From Sulfidibacterium sp964598065 (GTDB lineage Bacteria; Bacteroidota; Bacteroidia; Bacteroidales; F082), in NCBI GenBank assembly GCA_964598065.1, contig CAZRAW010000147.1:1-5369 (forward strand): 5,369 nucleotides of DNA, given 5' to 3'. The first letter of the stretch is position 1, and every line of letters starts with the position of its first letter. Under the pieces are notes generated by a model that was given only the letters and a program-made list of their open reading frames with translations, did no database searches and was not told the origin of the DNA. The position numbers and the translations under genes are program-made. Positions 1 through 5,369 of the stretch are shown piece by piece.

Positions 1-107
1 AAACGGATAGGTTATTTCATAACAATCCCTTAAAGACAGAAAACAGTTCACCTTTTTATATTTTTTCTCAATTTAGGATTTTTTTATAAATGTTGCTTAA
101 AAGATAA

Positions 108-144
108 AAGAGCTTATTCATTATGGACAAATAAATAAGCTTTT
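108..144 (-). terminator. Probable terminator hairpin after the hydrogenase operon
   Basis: An inverted repeat pairs 108-118 with 134-144. It has eight perfect pairs (AGCTTATT with AATAAGCT), then a G-T wobble and two A-T pairs, around a 15-base loop. Read on the minus strand it lies 23 bases past the endopeptidase stop codon and is followed by the U-rich run CTTTTATCTTTT, with a short A run before the stem. That is the arrangement of an intrinsic terminator. The stem is AT-rich and the loop large, so it is a weak one. It may act in both directions. Positions 1-107 to its left show no gene, promoter or repeat that I can support. Confidence 0.5.
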
Positions 145-166
145 GAAGAAGAACAAAGCGGTTAAT

Positions 167-736
167 CTATATATGTTTTTTTATTCTATTAATTTTATCT
201 ACGATATCCAAAACTTTATCAACTATTTTAGGAACACTTTTTTTTATGGGGTCTGTTAATTCAATACTCATGGGATTCATTTCTTTTATTGATACCGTGA
301 TAAGTATAATATCAGGAAGTTCGTCTTTAAATTCCAATGCATCAATCATATCTTTTAACCCGACGTCGTGAGCACTAAGCACGGTTGGAAAATCTTTGGC
401 AAACTTAGGATAAATCACATCAATGGTGCCCGGCGATCTGGAATCCATAGTGGCATCGATAAAAATCGCCAAAGGGTATTGGGCCAGAATGGGCATTAAA
501 TCAAAACTACCGGTTCCACCATCTATAATATCAACATACTCAGGAAGTTTTGTTTTGCCAAGTGCGTGAATGGCATGTACGCCAACGCCCTCATCTCCCA
601 TTAAATAATTGCCGATACCGAGAACCAGCATTCTGTCTTTTTTTTCACTATCGAGATAATTATGGGTTTGATAGAACAGTTTCTGCAACTCCATTACATC
701 ATCTGAAATCATACTCATTTTATCAATATTGTGCAT
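167..736 (-). CDS. hyaD: [NiFe] hydrogenase large-subunit maturation endopeptidase (HyaD/HybD family)
   Basis: This cytoplasmic protease (peptidase family M52) removes the C-terminal tail of the hydrogenase large subunit once nickel is in place. The family signature is clear at residues 40-53 (GIGNYLMGDEGVGV). The three nickel-sensing residues known from E. coli HybD match Glu49, Asp94 (in FIDAT) and His123 (in SAHDVGL), so the enzyme should be active. The family normally begins only a few residues before GxGN, but here there are about 35 extra hydrophilic residues. Met36 (MLVLGIGN) is therefore an alternative start, at 631, giving a 154-residue protein of normal length. I keep the long start because the frame stays open back to 778 in AT-rich DNA, but neither start has a convincing ribosome binding site. 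It is the last gene of the structural operon, separated from the cytochrome gene by 178 bp. Its expected substrate is the large subunit encoded at 1734-3473. Confidence 0.93.
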   Translation of the reverse strand: MHNIDKMSMISDDVMELQKLFYQTHNYLDSEKKDRMLVLGIGNYLMGDEGVGVHAIHALGKTKLPEYVDIIDGGTGSFDLMPILAQYPLAIFIDATMDSRSPGTIDVIYPKFAKDFPTVLSAHDVGLKDMIDALEFKDELPDIILITVSIKEMNPMSIELTDPIKKSVPKIVDKVLDIVDKINRIKKHI

Positions 737-914
737 TAGGCTCTTAATCTTAATATTTGTCTGTTTTTTGGCAGGAGATCACCTTGCCAAAGAGGCGAGG
801 CAGGCAAATAACAGTTTACAAAAATCAAATAAATAACAAATTCAAAAAACCAATTTTCAAACGGAAATCCAATTGTTCGGCGTTTGATATTGATTATTGG
901 AGTTTATTTGAATT
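737..914. other. Long spacer between cytochrome b and endopeptidase genes
   Basis: This 178-bp gap stands out because the other gaps in the operon are 11 and 27 bp. It contains the GC-rich hairpin described separately at 767-791. I found no match to the Bacteroidota -7 motif TAnnTTTG on the minus strand within it, so the endopeptidase is probably transcribed by read-through from the genes upstream. Plus-strand open frames across it have no family resemblance and run into the cytochrome gene antisense, so I do not call them. Confidence 0.5.
767..791. repeat. GC-rich intercistronic hairpin
   Basis: Bases 767-775 pair with 783-791 (TTTGGCAGG with CCTTGCCAA plus A). The stem is nine base pairs including one G-T wobble, with a seven-base loop, AGATCAC. 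On the minus-strand transcript the stem is followed by AAAAAC rather than a U run, so it is not a standard terminator for the operon. The flank at 794-807 carries two more GGCA copies that could pair with TTGCC (784-788) instead, giving alternative folds. Likely roles are RNA processing or 3'-end protection of the upstream message; which of these applies is inference. Confidence 0.4.
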
Positions 915-1706
915 TTATGGTTTTGAATTTGTCTTTTCCGGTTTGTCCGGGTTAGGTTTGTCACCTTCCCACATTTGCTTTTTGGTTTTTTCAATAATTT
1001 CTTTTTCAGACTCTTTTATTCTTTCGGATCTGATAAATTTAAAGCCGCTGATCATCGCCGATGCCTCACCCCTTGCCTCTACATAATCATGATAAAACAC
1101 CAAGTAAACATGAATTACAATAAACGCGAGAAAAATCCAGATGAAAATATGATGGAAATACCGTACGGCTATTTCTCCGCCCATGAGCGGGATAATCCAG
1201 TGAAACATGTTGGGAAACCACCAGGCAGAAGTATTCGACATTAAAGCCAAACCGGTAATTGCCTGAAAAATAAAAATCAAAAACAAAATAAAATAGGAAA
1301 ATGAAGCAACATAATTATGACCGATACTAATATTAGACAATTTATGTTCTTTATCACGCATTAAAAAGATGTCAACTTTTAATACATACAGTATATTTTT
1401 GACACCCTTTTTGGTATAGGGGATATAGTTCCTCCAGTTTGCAAACTGGTTCCCTGCAAACGCCCAATATACTCTGACTATAACAGCAGCAATTAAGATA
1501 TAAGCCGTAATCATATGAATGGCTCTGACATAACCAAACCAATAGGAATTGATAGCTTCTGCATTAGAACTTATTGCAGGAGGGTCTGCAATAATAAATC
1601 CTGTAATTATGAGAATTGTAATGGAAAGAACCGTAAGCCAGTGAAAAATCCTGACAGGAATTTCCCAGACATACACTCTTTTAAAATTATAAGTTAACAT
1701 TGCCAT
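915..1706 (-). CDS. hyaC: Ni/Fe-hydrogenase b-type cytochrome subunit (HyaC/HydC)
   Basis: This integral membrane di-haem cytochrome b takes electrons from the small-subunit FeS chain and passes them to the quinone pool, probably menaquinone. Four hydrophobic helices are visible at about residues 20-40, 58-83, 133-156 and 185-206. Histidines at 22, 64, 185 and 199 reproduce the spacing (42 and 14 residues) of the haem ligands known in Wolinella succinogenes HydC, so both haems should bind. Other family marks are the N-terminal VYVWEIPVRIFHW and the segment after helix 4, including DYVEARGEASAMISG. The protein has 263 residues, somewhat longer than many relatives, because of a charged tail (about residues 225-263) rich in Lys, Glu and Pro. 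Met3 is an alternative start. No ribosome binding site is evident. It lies 27 bp after the large-subunit gene and is surely co-transcribed with it. Confidence 0.96.
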   Translation of the reverse strand: MAMLTYNFKRVYVWEIPVRIFHWLTVLSITILIITGFIIADPPAISSNAEAINSYWFGYVRAIHMITAYILIAAVIVRVYWAFAGNQFANWRNYIPYTKKGVKNILYVLKVDIFLMRDKEHKLSNISIGHNYVASFSYFILFLIFIFQAITGLALMSNTSAWWFPNMFHWIIPLMGGEIAVRYFHHIFIWIFLAFIVIHVYLVFYHDYVEARGEASAMISGFKFIRSERIKESEKEIIEKTKKQMWEGDKPNPDKPEKTNSKP

Positions 1707-1714
1707 TTTTAATC

Positions 1715-1732
1715 AATTTAAATAATTTAAAT
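1715..1732. repeat. Tandem 9-bp repeat in the large-subunit/cytochrome gap
   Basis: Two head-to-tail copies of AATTTAAAT (1715-1723 and 1724-1732) fill most of the 27-bp gap before the cytochrome start codon. Each holds the palindrome TTTAAA. In such AT-rich DNA this may be chance. It would give an unstructured leader for translation initiation in place of a Shine-Dalgarno site. Confidence 0.35.
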
Positions 1733-1733
1733 A

Positions 1734-3473
1734 TCAAATACTGCAAGCACCTCCGATTTGAATTTGGCTGATATGTTTACCCTGCTCATCATATAAATGA
1801 ACAGCACAAGCCAAACACGGATCAAAGGAGTGGATGGTTCTCAGAATCTCTAACGGACTATCAGGCTCGGCAATCGGAGTCCCGATTAATGCAGATTCAT
1901 AAGCAGACCTTTGGCCTTTCGGATCTCTCGGCGATGCATTCCATGTAGTCGGGACAACCATTTGATATCTCGCTGTCTTTTGGTTTTTAATAGTAATCCA
2001 ATGTCCCAGACTACCCCGTGGCGCTTCGAGATAACCGACTCCTTTAGCCTCTTTTGGCCAGGTTGAAGGCTCCCATTTTTTCATATTTGCCATTTGAGTA
2101 TCACCATTCTTGATATTACGAATCAACTGATCATAAAACTCAAGACCCCAATCAGCCACTAATTTTGTCTCTAATGCTCTTGCTGCTGTTCTTCCGAGAG
2201 TAGAGAACAAAGCGCCGGCAGGAATATCTAATTTTTTAAGTGCATAATTAACCACCTCTTTGTATTCGGGAACACCTTTTGCATATCCTACTAACATTCT
2301 TGCCAAAGGCCCCACTTCCATAGGTTTTCCGTTCCATCTAGGTGTTTTTACAAAGCTGTATTTTTTATCAAAGTCCAAATGTTTATACGGTGGTTTAGGT
2401 CCTGTATAATGAATATTTGTTTCCCCATTCCACGGAGATAGACCTTTATCATCTCCAACCGAATAGTCATACCATGAATTGTTTACAAACTCCTTTATTT
2501 CGTCGGTATTTTCCAAATCAACCGGATGTACAGTACTTAAATCACCATTTAATATAACGCCCTGAGGCATTTTGAAACTTGCTGTATTGCTATAACTACC
2601 TGTAGGCAAATCACCATAAACCATATAATTGCGGAACTTGGAAATTCCGATTTTTCCCCAATTTTTATAGAACGAAGCAATGGCCAGTAAATCAGGTACA
2701 TAAACTTCGTTTACAAATTTATGCGCTCCTTTTAGTAATTTGATTATATAATCCAGTGTATCCGTATTCAGGCTGGCTCCTGCATCATTCAGGTTAATAG
2801 TACTTCCCATACCTCCTACAACGAAATGCGGATGTGGATTTTTCCCACCAAGTATAGTATGAACTTTTACGATATCTTTTTGCCAGTCAAGAGCTTCAAG
2901 ATAATGGGCTACGGCCAGTAAATTTACTTCAGGTGGTAGTTTCATTGCGGGGTTTCCCCAATATCCATTAGCGAAAATTCCCAGCTGACCACTATTGATG
3001 AATTTTTTGATTCTCGTCTTAACATCTGAAAAATATCCCGGCGAACTATTTGGCCATTTAGAAATACTTTGAGCAAGGGTGGAAGTTGCTTTCGGATCAG
3101 CATCTAAAACCCGGGTAACGTCCACCCAATCAAGTGCATGCAAATGATAGAAATGCACTACATGATCTTGCAGATACTGAGCTACGAGTACCAGGTTTCG
3201 GGCTATTTCAGCATTGGGAGGTATAACTATTCCCAAGGCATTTTCAACCGCTCGCAGAGATGCAATGGCATGCACCGTTGTACATACGCCACAAGCACGT
3301 TGTACAAATGCCCATAAATCCCGCGGGTCTCTTCCCTCAACAATTATTTCCAGTCCTCTTACCATTGTTGAGGAACTATAAGCATTTACAACTTTGCCAT
3401 TCTTGATTTCGGCTTCGATACGCAGATGCCCTTCTATTCTCGTTATCGGATCTATTACTATTCTGTTTGCCAT
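1734..3473 (-). CDS. hyaB: [NiFe] hydrogenase large (catalytic) subunit, group 1
   Basis: This subunit holds the Ni-Fe(CN)2CO site where H2 is split, and acts as a periplasmic heterodimer with the small subunit. The nickel ligands are all present: Cys61 and Cys64 in RACGVCTTVH, and Cys553 and Cys556 in DPCLACAVH. Glu14 in TRIEGH matches the glutamate that gates proton transfer, and Arg486 (APRGSLGHW) matches the conserved active-site arginine. Other hallmarks are DHVVHFYHLHALDW (103-116) and GGKNPHPHFVVGGM (209-222). At 579 residues it has full family length. Cleavage is expected after His559, which would release a 20-residue tail ending GGACSI. The tail is longer than the roughly 15 residues of the E. 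coli enzymes and contains a cysteine. The gene begins 11 bp after the small-subunit stop. There is no Tat signal, so it must be exported with its partner. The exact subgroup of group 1 is unresolved. Confidence 0.98.
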   Translation of the reverse strand: MANRIVIDPITRIEGHLRIEAEIKNGKVVNAYSSSTMVRGLEIIVEGRDPRDLWAFVQRACGVCTTVHAIASLRAVENALGIVIPPNAEIARNLVLVAQYLQDHVVHFYHLHALDWVDVTRVLDADPKATSTLAQSISKWPNSSPGYFSDVKTRIKKFINSGQLGIFANGYWGNPAMKLPPEVNLLAVAHYLEALDWQKDIVKVHTILGGKNPHPHFVVGGMGSTINLNDAGASLNTDTLDYIIKLLKGAHKFVNEVYVPDLLAIASFYKNWGKIGISKFRNYMVYGDLPTGSYSNTASFKMPQGVILNGDLSTVHPVDLENTDEIKEFVNNSWYDYSVGDDKGLSPWNGETNIHYTGPKPPYKHLDFDKKYSFVKTPRWNGKPMEVGPLARMLVGYAKGVPEYKEVVNYALKKLDIPAGALFSTLGRTAARALETKLVADWGLEFYDQLIRNIKNGDTQMANMKKWEPSTWPKEAKGVGYLEAPRGSLGHWITIKNQKTARYQMVVPTTWNASPRDPKGQRSAYESALIGTPIAEPDSPLEILRTIHSFDPCLACAVHLYDEQGKHISQIQIGGACSI

Positions 3474-3484
3474 GATAAAATATT

Positions 3485-4612
3485 TTATTCTTTAATATCT
3501 TTTTCATTAATTTTTCCTTTTTTTGAACTGGACCTGAGGTCTTTTTTCTTAGCAATATTAGCTGCAACAGCATGAACTACCGTACCACCAATAGCTGCAC
3601 CCAACACAATTTTACCAATTGTATTTGCAGTAGATTCTATTCCAAAGCCCGGAACGTTTTCCACTCTTTTAGTGAATGGATCATTATCCCAGAAATGATT
3701 GTCGCTACAACCGATACAGGGATTTCCTGATTCAATGGGATAACTCACGCCATTGTTCCACTTCATTGATGCACAAGCATTGTAAGTAAGAGGTCCTCTG
3801 CATCCTAATTTATATAAACAGTATCCTTCTTTAGCCTCCTGACTGTCAAAACTTTCAGCAAACAATCCTGCATCAAAATATGCTCTTCTGTAACAAGTAT
3901 CGTGTACGCGCTTTCCATAAAACTGTTTTGGCCTCCCCATAGAATCCAATGCGGGTAAAGTTCCGAAAGTAACATAATGCATCACAACACCTATCATCAC
4001 TTCTGAAATTGGCGGGCATCCGGGTACTCTGATAATCGGTTTATTTTTAATAAGGACATTTACCGGTACGGCGCCTGTAGGATTTGGTGAAGCTGCCTGA
4101 ATACCACCCCAAGACGAACAACTGCCAAAAGAAAGAATGGCAGCGGCGCCTGCAGCATCGGCTTTAAGTATTTCAATGGCCGAACGTCCTGCAATGGAAC
4201 AATATACGCCACCATCTTTTGTTGGTATCGCTCCTTCAACCACTAACACATACTTACCATAATTCTCTTTTATGGATTGCTGTTTGGCTTCCTCAGCCTG
4301 GAACCCCGAAGCAGCCATCAGTGTGTCGGTATAATCCAAAGATATCTTATCCAAAATTAAATCAGCAACCAACGGGTGGTTTGAACGGATAAACGATTCC
4401 GTACATCCTGTGCATTCCTGAAAATGATCCCAAATAACAGGGATTCTTTTTTTAGTCTCCATTGCCTTTACAACCTGCCCCACCATGCTCGACTCTAACC
4501 CCATAAATGCAGTCATATAGGTAACGAATCTTAAGAAATCTCTTCGGGAATATCCTTTACTTCTAATATTCTCATAATAGGTTTCCTCTTTTCTTAATAG
4601 TAGTTTTTCCAT
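3485..4612 (-). CDS. hyaA: [NiFe] hydrogenase small (FeS) subunit with Tat signal and membrane anchor
   Basis: This electron-transfer subunit carries three FeS clusters from the active site to the cytochrome b. A twin-arginine signal is seen at residues 21-29 (YSRRDFLRF), followed by a mild hydrophobic stretch to about residue 50. It exports the folded dimer. Proximal cluster ligands are Cys67, Cys70, Cys165 and Cys199. Distal ligands are His237, Cys240, Cys265 and Cys271. Medial ligands are Cys280, Cys299 and Cys302, with Pro292 kept, which favours a [3Fe-4S] medial cluster. Spacing matches E. coli HyaA throughout. The two extra cysteines of oxygen-tolerant enzymes are replaced by Gly69 and Gly170. 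A hydrophobic helix at about 328-354 anchors the C terminus in the membrane, followed by a Lys/Ser-rich cytoplasmic tail. The ATG at 4612 is the only start giving a normal signal-peptide n-region, and an in-frame stop lies just upstream. It is the first gene of the operon. Confidence 0.98.
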   Translation of the reverse strand: MEKLLLRKEETYYENIRSKGYSRRDFLRFVTYMTAFMGLESSMVGQVVKAMETKKRIPVIWDHFQECTGCTESFIRSNHPLVADLILDKISLDYTDTLMAASGFQAEEAKQQSIKENYGKYVLVVEGAIPTKDGGVYCSIAGRSAIEILKADAAGAAAILSFGSCSSWGGIQAASPNPTGAVPVNVLIKNKPIIRVPGCPPISEVMIGVVMHYVTFGTLPALDSMGRPKQFYGKRVHDTCYRRAYFDAGLFAESFDSQEAKEGYCLYKLGCRGPLTYNACASMKWNNGVSYPIESGNPCIGCSDNHFWDNDPFTKRVENVPGFGIESTANTIGKIVLGAAIGGTVVHAVAANIAKKKDLRSSSKKGKINEKDIKE

Positions 4613-4616
4613 AATG

Positions 4617-4646
4617 ATGCTTATTTAGAATTATTATATGCTTATT
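4617..4646. repeat. Direct repeat ATGCTTATT, 21 bp apart, before the small-subunit gene
   Basis: Two exact copies of ATGCTTATT (4617-4625 and 4638-4646) start 21 bp apart, two turns of the helix, so they face the same side of the DNA. The nearer copy ends four bases before the start codon on the minus strand, where it reads AATAAGCAT. They could be a protein site, or an mRNA element near the start codon. No regulator can be named. Confidence 0.35.
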
Positions 4647-4759
4647 GTAAGAAATTTGAGCCCATTTTAAATATAATCCCAGATGTCATTATTAGTGCGA
4701 AAAAATGTAAAATACTGTAATGCAAGTAAATAGAAATTATTCATTTAACATTGTGCTCT

Positions 4760-4791
4760 CAAATATATAAAAAAAATTTGATAATAAAAAA
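4760..4791 (-). promoter_or_regulatory. Candidate promoter of the hydrogenase structural operon
   Basis: On the minus strand TATATTTG (4767-4760) matches the Bacteroidota -7 consensus TAnnTTTG exactly. Twenty bases further upstream the -33 position reads TTTT (4791-4788) in place of TTTG, three of four. Transcription would begin near 4753 and give a leader of about 140 bases, which is long. A second, poorer match, TATATTTA (4675-4668), lies closer to the gene. I prefer the first, with moderate doubt, because this DNA is so AT-rich. Confidence 0.4.
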
Positions 4792-4806
4792 AATTTGTAA
4801 AAAAAC

Positions 4807-4824
4807 TTGTTATTTTGTTAACAA
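4807..4824. promoter_or_regulatory. Candidate Rex-like operator
   Basis: TTGTTAT-TTTG-TTAACAA is an 18-bp inverted repeat of 7+4+7 bases. It differs at one base from the form TTGTTAA-N4-TTAACAA described for the redox-sensing repressor Rex in several anaerobic bacteria. It lies between the two promoter candidates, about 40 bp from each. Rex releases DNA when NADH is high, and fermentation and hydrogen genes are known Rex targets in some lineages. Assigning this site to Rex is inference: no rex gene is in the window and the site does not overlap either proposed promoter core. Confidence 0.35.
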
Positions 4825-4834
4825 TTTGTTAACA
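4814..4834. repeat. Direct repeat TTTGTTAACA with an 11-bp period
   Basis: Exact copies of TTTGTTAACA lie at 4814-4823 and 4825-4834, one helical turn apart. Each contains the palindrome TGTTAACA, and the first extends to the perfect palindrome TTGTTAACAA (4815-4824). The first copy overlaps the right half of the candidate Rex-like operator, so the two may form one composite binding region, with the second copy as an extra half-site or as the site of another dimer. Confidence 0.5.
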
Positions 4835-4864
4835 TGGGCGCACAAAAATTACGGTATGACAATA

Positions 4865-4896
4865 TTTGAAGTAGTTGTGCTTTTTTATTATTTTTG
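4865..4896 (+). promoter_or_regulatory. Probable hypA promoter (Bacteroidota type)
   Basis: TTTG at 4865-4868 and TATTTTTG at 4889-4896 are separated by 20 bp. Both elements match the Bacteroidota consensus (-33 TTTG, -7 TAnnTTTG) without mismatch and at the usual spacing. Transcription is predicted to start near 4901-4903, leaving a leader of about 50 bases before the hypA ATG at 4954. This is the best-supported promoter in the window, and it is the main regulatory evidence for the host phylum. Confidence 0.65.
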
Positions 4897-4953
4897 TATA
4901 AATCTAACTAAATTGAATATTATCCAATATCATTTTGATATATGTAACGAGAC

Positions 4954-5295
4954 ATGCACGAACTATCAATAGCCATGGGGATTGTGAATATAGCGGAAAA
5001 AGAAGCTGTTAAGCATCATATATCTGAGATCGAACTTATTGAACTTGAAATAGGGACTTTATCAGGCATTGAAATAGAATCGCTTAATTTTGCATGGCCT
5101 TTGGCGGTAAGTGGAACTGTTTTGGAACATGCTGAGAAAAAAATTAATATTATTAAAGGTAAAGCGAGATGTTTAGACTGCGGTAATGATTTTGATCTAA
5201 AAAATATTTTTGATCCGTGTCCCAGGTGCAAAAGTCATTTCAAGGATATTTATCATGGAAAAGAATTGAGAGTTAAAGCTATTGTAGTAAATTAA
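4954..5295 (+). CDS. hypA: Hydrogenase nickel incorporation protein HypA
   Basis: HypA is a small cytoplasmic nickel metallochaperone that works with the GTPase HypB to load nickel into the hydrogenase large subunit. The N terminus MHELSIA carries the nickel-binding Met1-His2-Glu3. A structural zinc site is formed by Cys73 and Cys76 (CLDC) and Cys89 and Cys92 (CPRC). At 113 residues it has normal family length and is complete. The start is fixed by the essential MHE motif. The bases before it (AACGAGAC) contain only a weak GAG, in line with poor Shine-Dalgarno use. It is the first gene of the plus-strand unit, with hypB 12 bp behind, and is divergent from the structural genes it serves. Confidence 0.97.
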   Translation: MHELSIAMGIVNIAEKEAVKHHISEIELIELEIGTLSGIEIESLNFAWPLAVSGTVLEHAEKKINIIKGKARCLDCGNDFDLKNIFDPCPRCKSHFKDIYHGKELRVKAIVVN

Positions 5296-5307
5296 AATAT
5301 ATGTAAT

Positions 5308-5369
5308 ATGTGTTCAACTTGTGGGTGTGGTGTAACAGAAGAGATTACTATCCAAAAACCCGGAGAGAT
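5308..5369 (+). CDS. hypB: HypB nickel-binding GTPase, N-terminal fragment (cut by window end)
   Basis: Twenty codons are visible before the window ends. They begin MCSTCGCGVTEE, and CxxCGC near the N terminus is the high-affinity nickel motif typical of HypB. HypB hydrolyses GTP to drive nickel transfer together with HypA. The GTPase domain lies outside the window, so its integrity cannot be judged. The gene starts 12 bp after the hypA stop, as expected for a hypAB operon. The truncation is due to the window edge and is not a sign of a broken gene. Confidence 0.9.
   Translation, partial: MCSTCGCGVTEEITIQKPGE

Larger units (their letters stand above)
4613..4953. promoter_or_regulatory. Divergent control region between structural and hyp genes
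   Basis: These 341 bp separate the small-subunit gene (left, minus) from hypA (right, plus) and must hold both promoters. The region is extremely AT-rich, with A runs at about 4768-4776, 4786-4793 and 4799-4805 that could bend the DNA. It contains a strong hypA promoter candidate, a weaker hydrogenase promoter candidate, a cluster of TTGTTA/TTAACA operator-like repeats near its centre, and a 9-bp direct repeat beside the small-subunit start. I see no sigma-54 type -24/-12 site and no FNR-type TTGAT-N4-ATCAA palindrome. An open frame from a TTG at 4751 crosses it but overlaps hypA and resembles nothing. Confidence 0.8.

Noticed and set aside
8..24. Small inverted repeat GTTAT-TTC-ATAAC near the left edge
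   Set aside because: Only five A/T-rich pairs with a three-base loop; expected by chance in DNA of this composition.
767..791. Hairpin taken as a rho-independent terminator after the cytochrome gene
   Set aside because: In the direction of the operon the stem is followed by A residues instead of a U run, so the intrinsic-terminator pattern is not met.
757..1244. Plus-strand open frames at 757-1086 and 975-1244
   Set aside because: Both are antisense to the well-supported cytochrome b gene and resemble no family.
3376..3573. Minus-strand open frame spanning the small/large subunit junction
   Set aside because: It overlaps the ends of two certain genes in another frame and has no motif of its own.
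4751..4972. Plus-strand open frame of 73 codons in the divergent control region
   Set aside because: It starts with TTG, runs through the promoter and operator-like elements, overlaps the start of hypA in another frame, and its product is low-complexity with no family resemblance.
5016..5231. Minus-strand open frame inside hypA
   Set aside because: It is wholly antisense to hypA, whose motifs are intact; a shadow frame.

Overview
The window carries a membrane-bound, respiratory-type group 1 [NiFe] uptake hydrogenase locus, laid out as two divergent transcription units around a 341-bp AT-rich control region. I see no mobile elements, CRISPR arrays, rRNA or tRNA genes, and no wholly unknown gene. 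The system itself is a recognisable one. The points that merit a second look are in the regulatory DNA and in a few protein details.

Organism: most probably an anaerobic or facultative member of the Bacteroidota. This is an inference from several signs: AT-rich coding DNA with very AT-rich spacers, no clear Shine-Dalgarno sequence before any of the five complete genes, and a good match to the Bacteroidota promoter (TTTG, 20 bp, TATTTTTG) upstream of hypA. The protein sequences fit this but do not prove it.

Layout: positions 1-166 are non-coding and hold a probable terminator hairpin (108-144). On the minus strand, in transcription order from right to left, come the small subunit with a Tat signal and a C-terminal membrane anchor (4612-3485), the large catalytic subunit (3473-1734), the di-haem cytochrome b (1706-915), a 178-bp spacer with a GC-rich hairpin, and the large-subunit maturation endopeptidase (736-167). 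On the plus strand come hypA (4954-5295) and the first 20 codons of hypB (from 5308, cut by the window edge). The rest of the hyp set (hypC, D, E, F) is not in view and may follow hypB.

How the parts work together: HypA and HypB deliver nickel to the large-subunit precursor. The endopeptidase then removes the C-terminal tail of that precursor. The mature large subunit is exported with the small subunit on the latter's Tat signal. H2 is oxidised on the outer face of the cytoplasmic membrane, electrons pass through three FeS clusters to the cytochrome b haems, and then probably to menaquinone. The small subunit has glycine at both positions where oxygen-tolerant enzymes have extra cysteines, so this is predicted to be a standard, oxygen-sensitive enzyme. 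The divergent control region contains a candidate Rex-like (NADH/NAD+ sensing) operator at 4807-4824, which would tie hydrogenase expression to redox state. This is the most testable new idea from the window.
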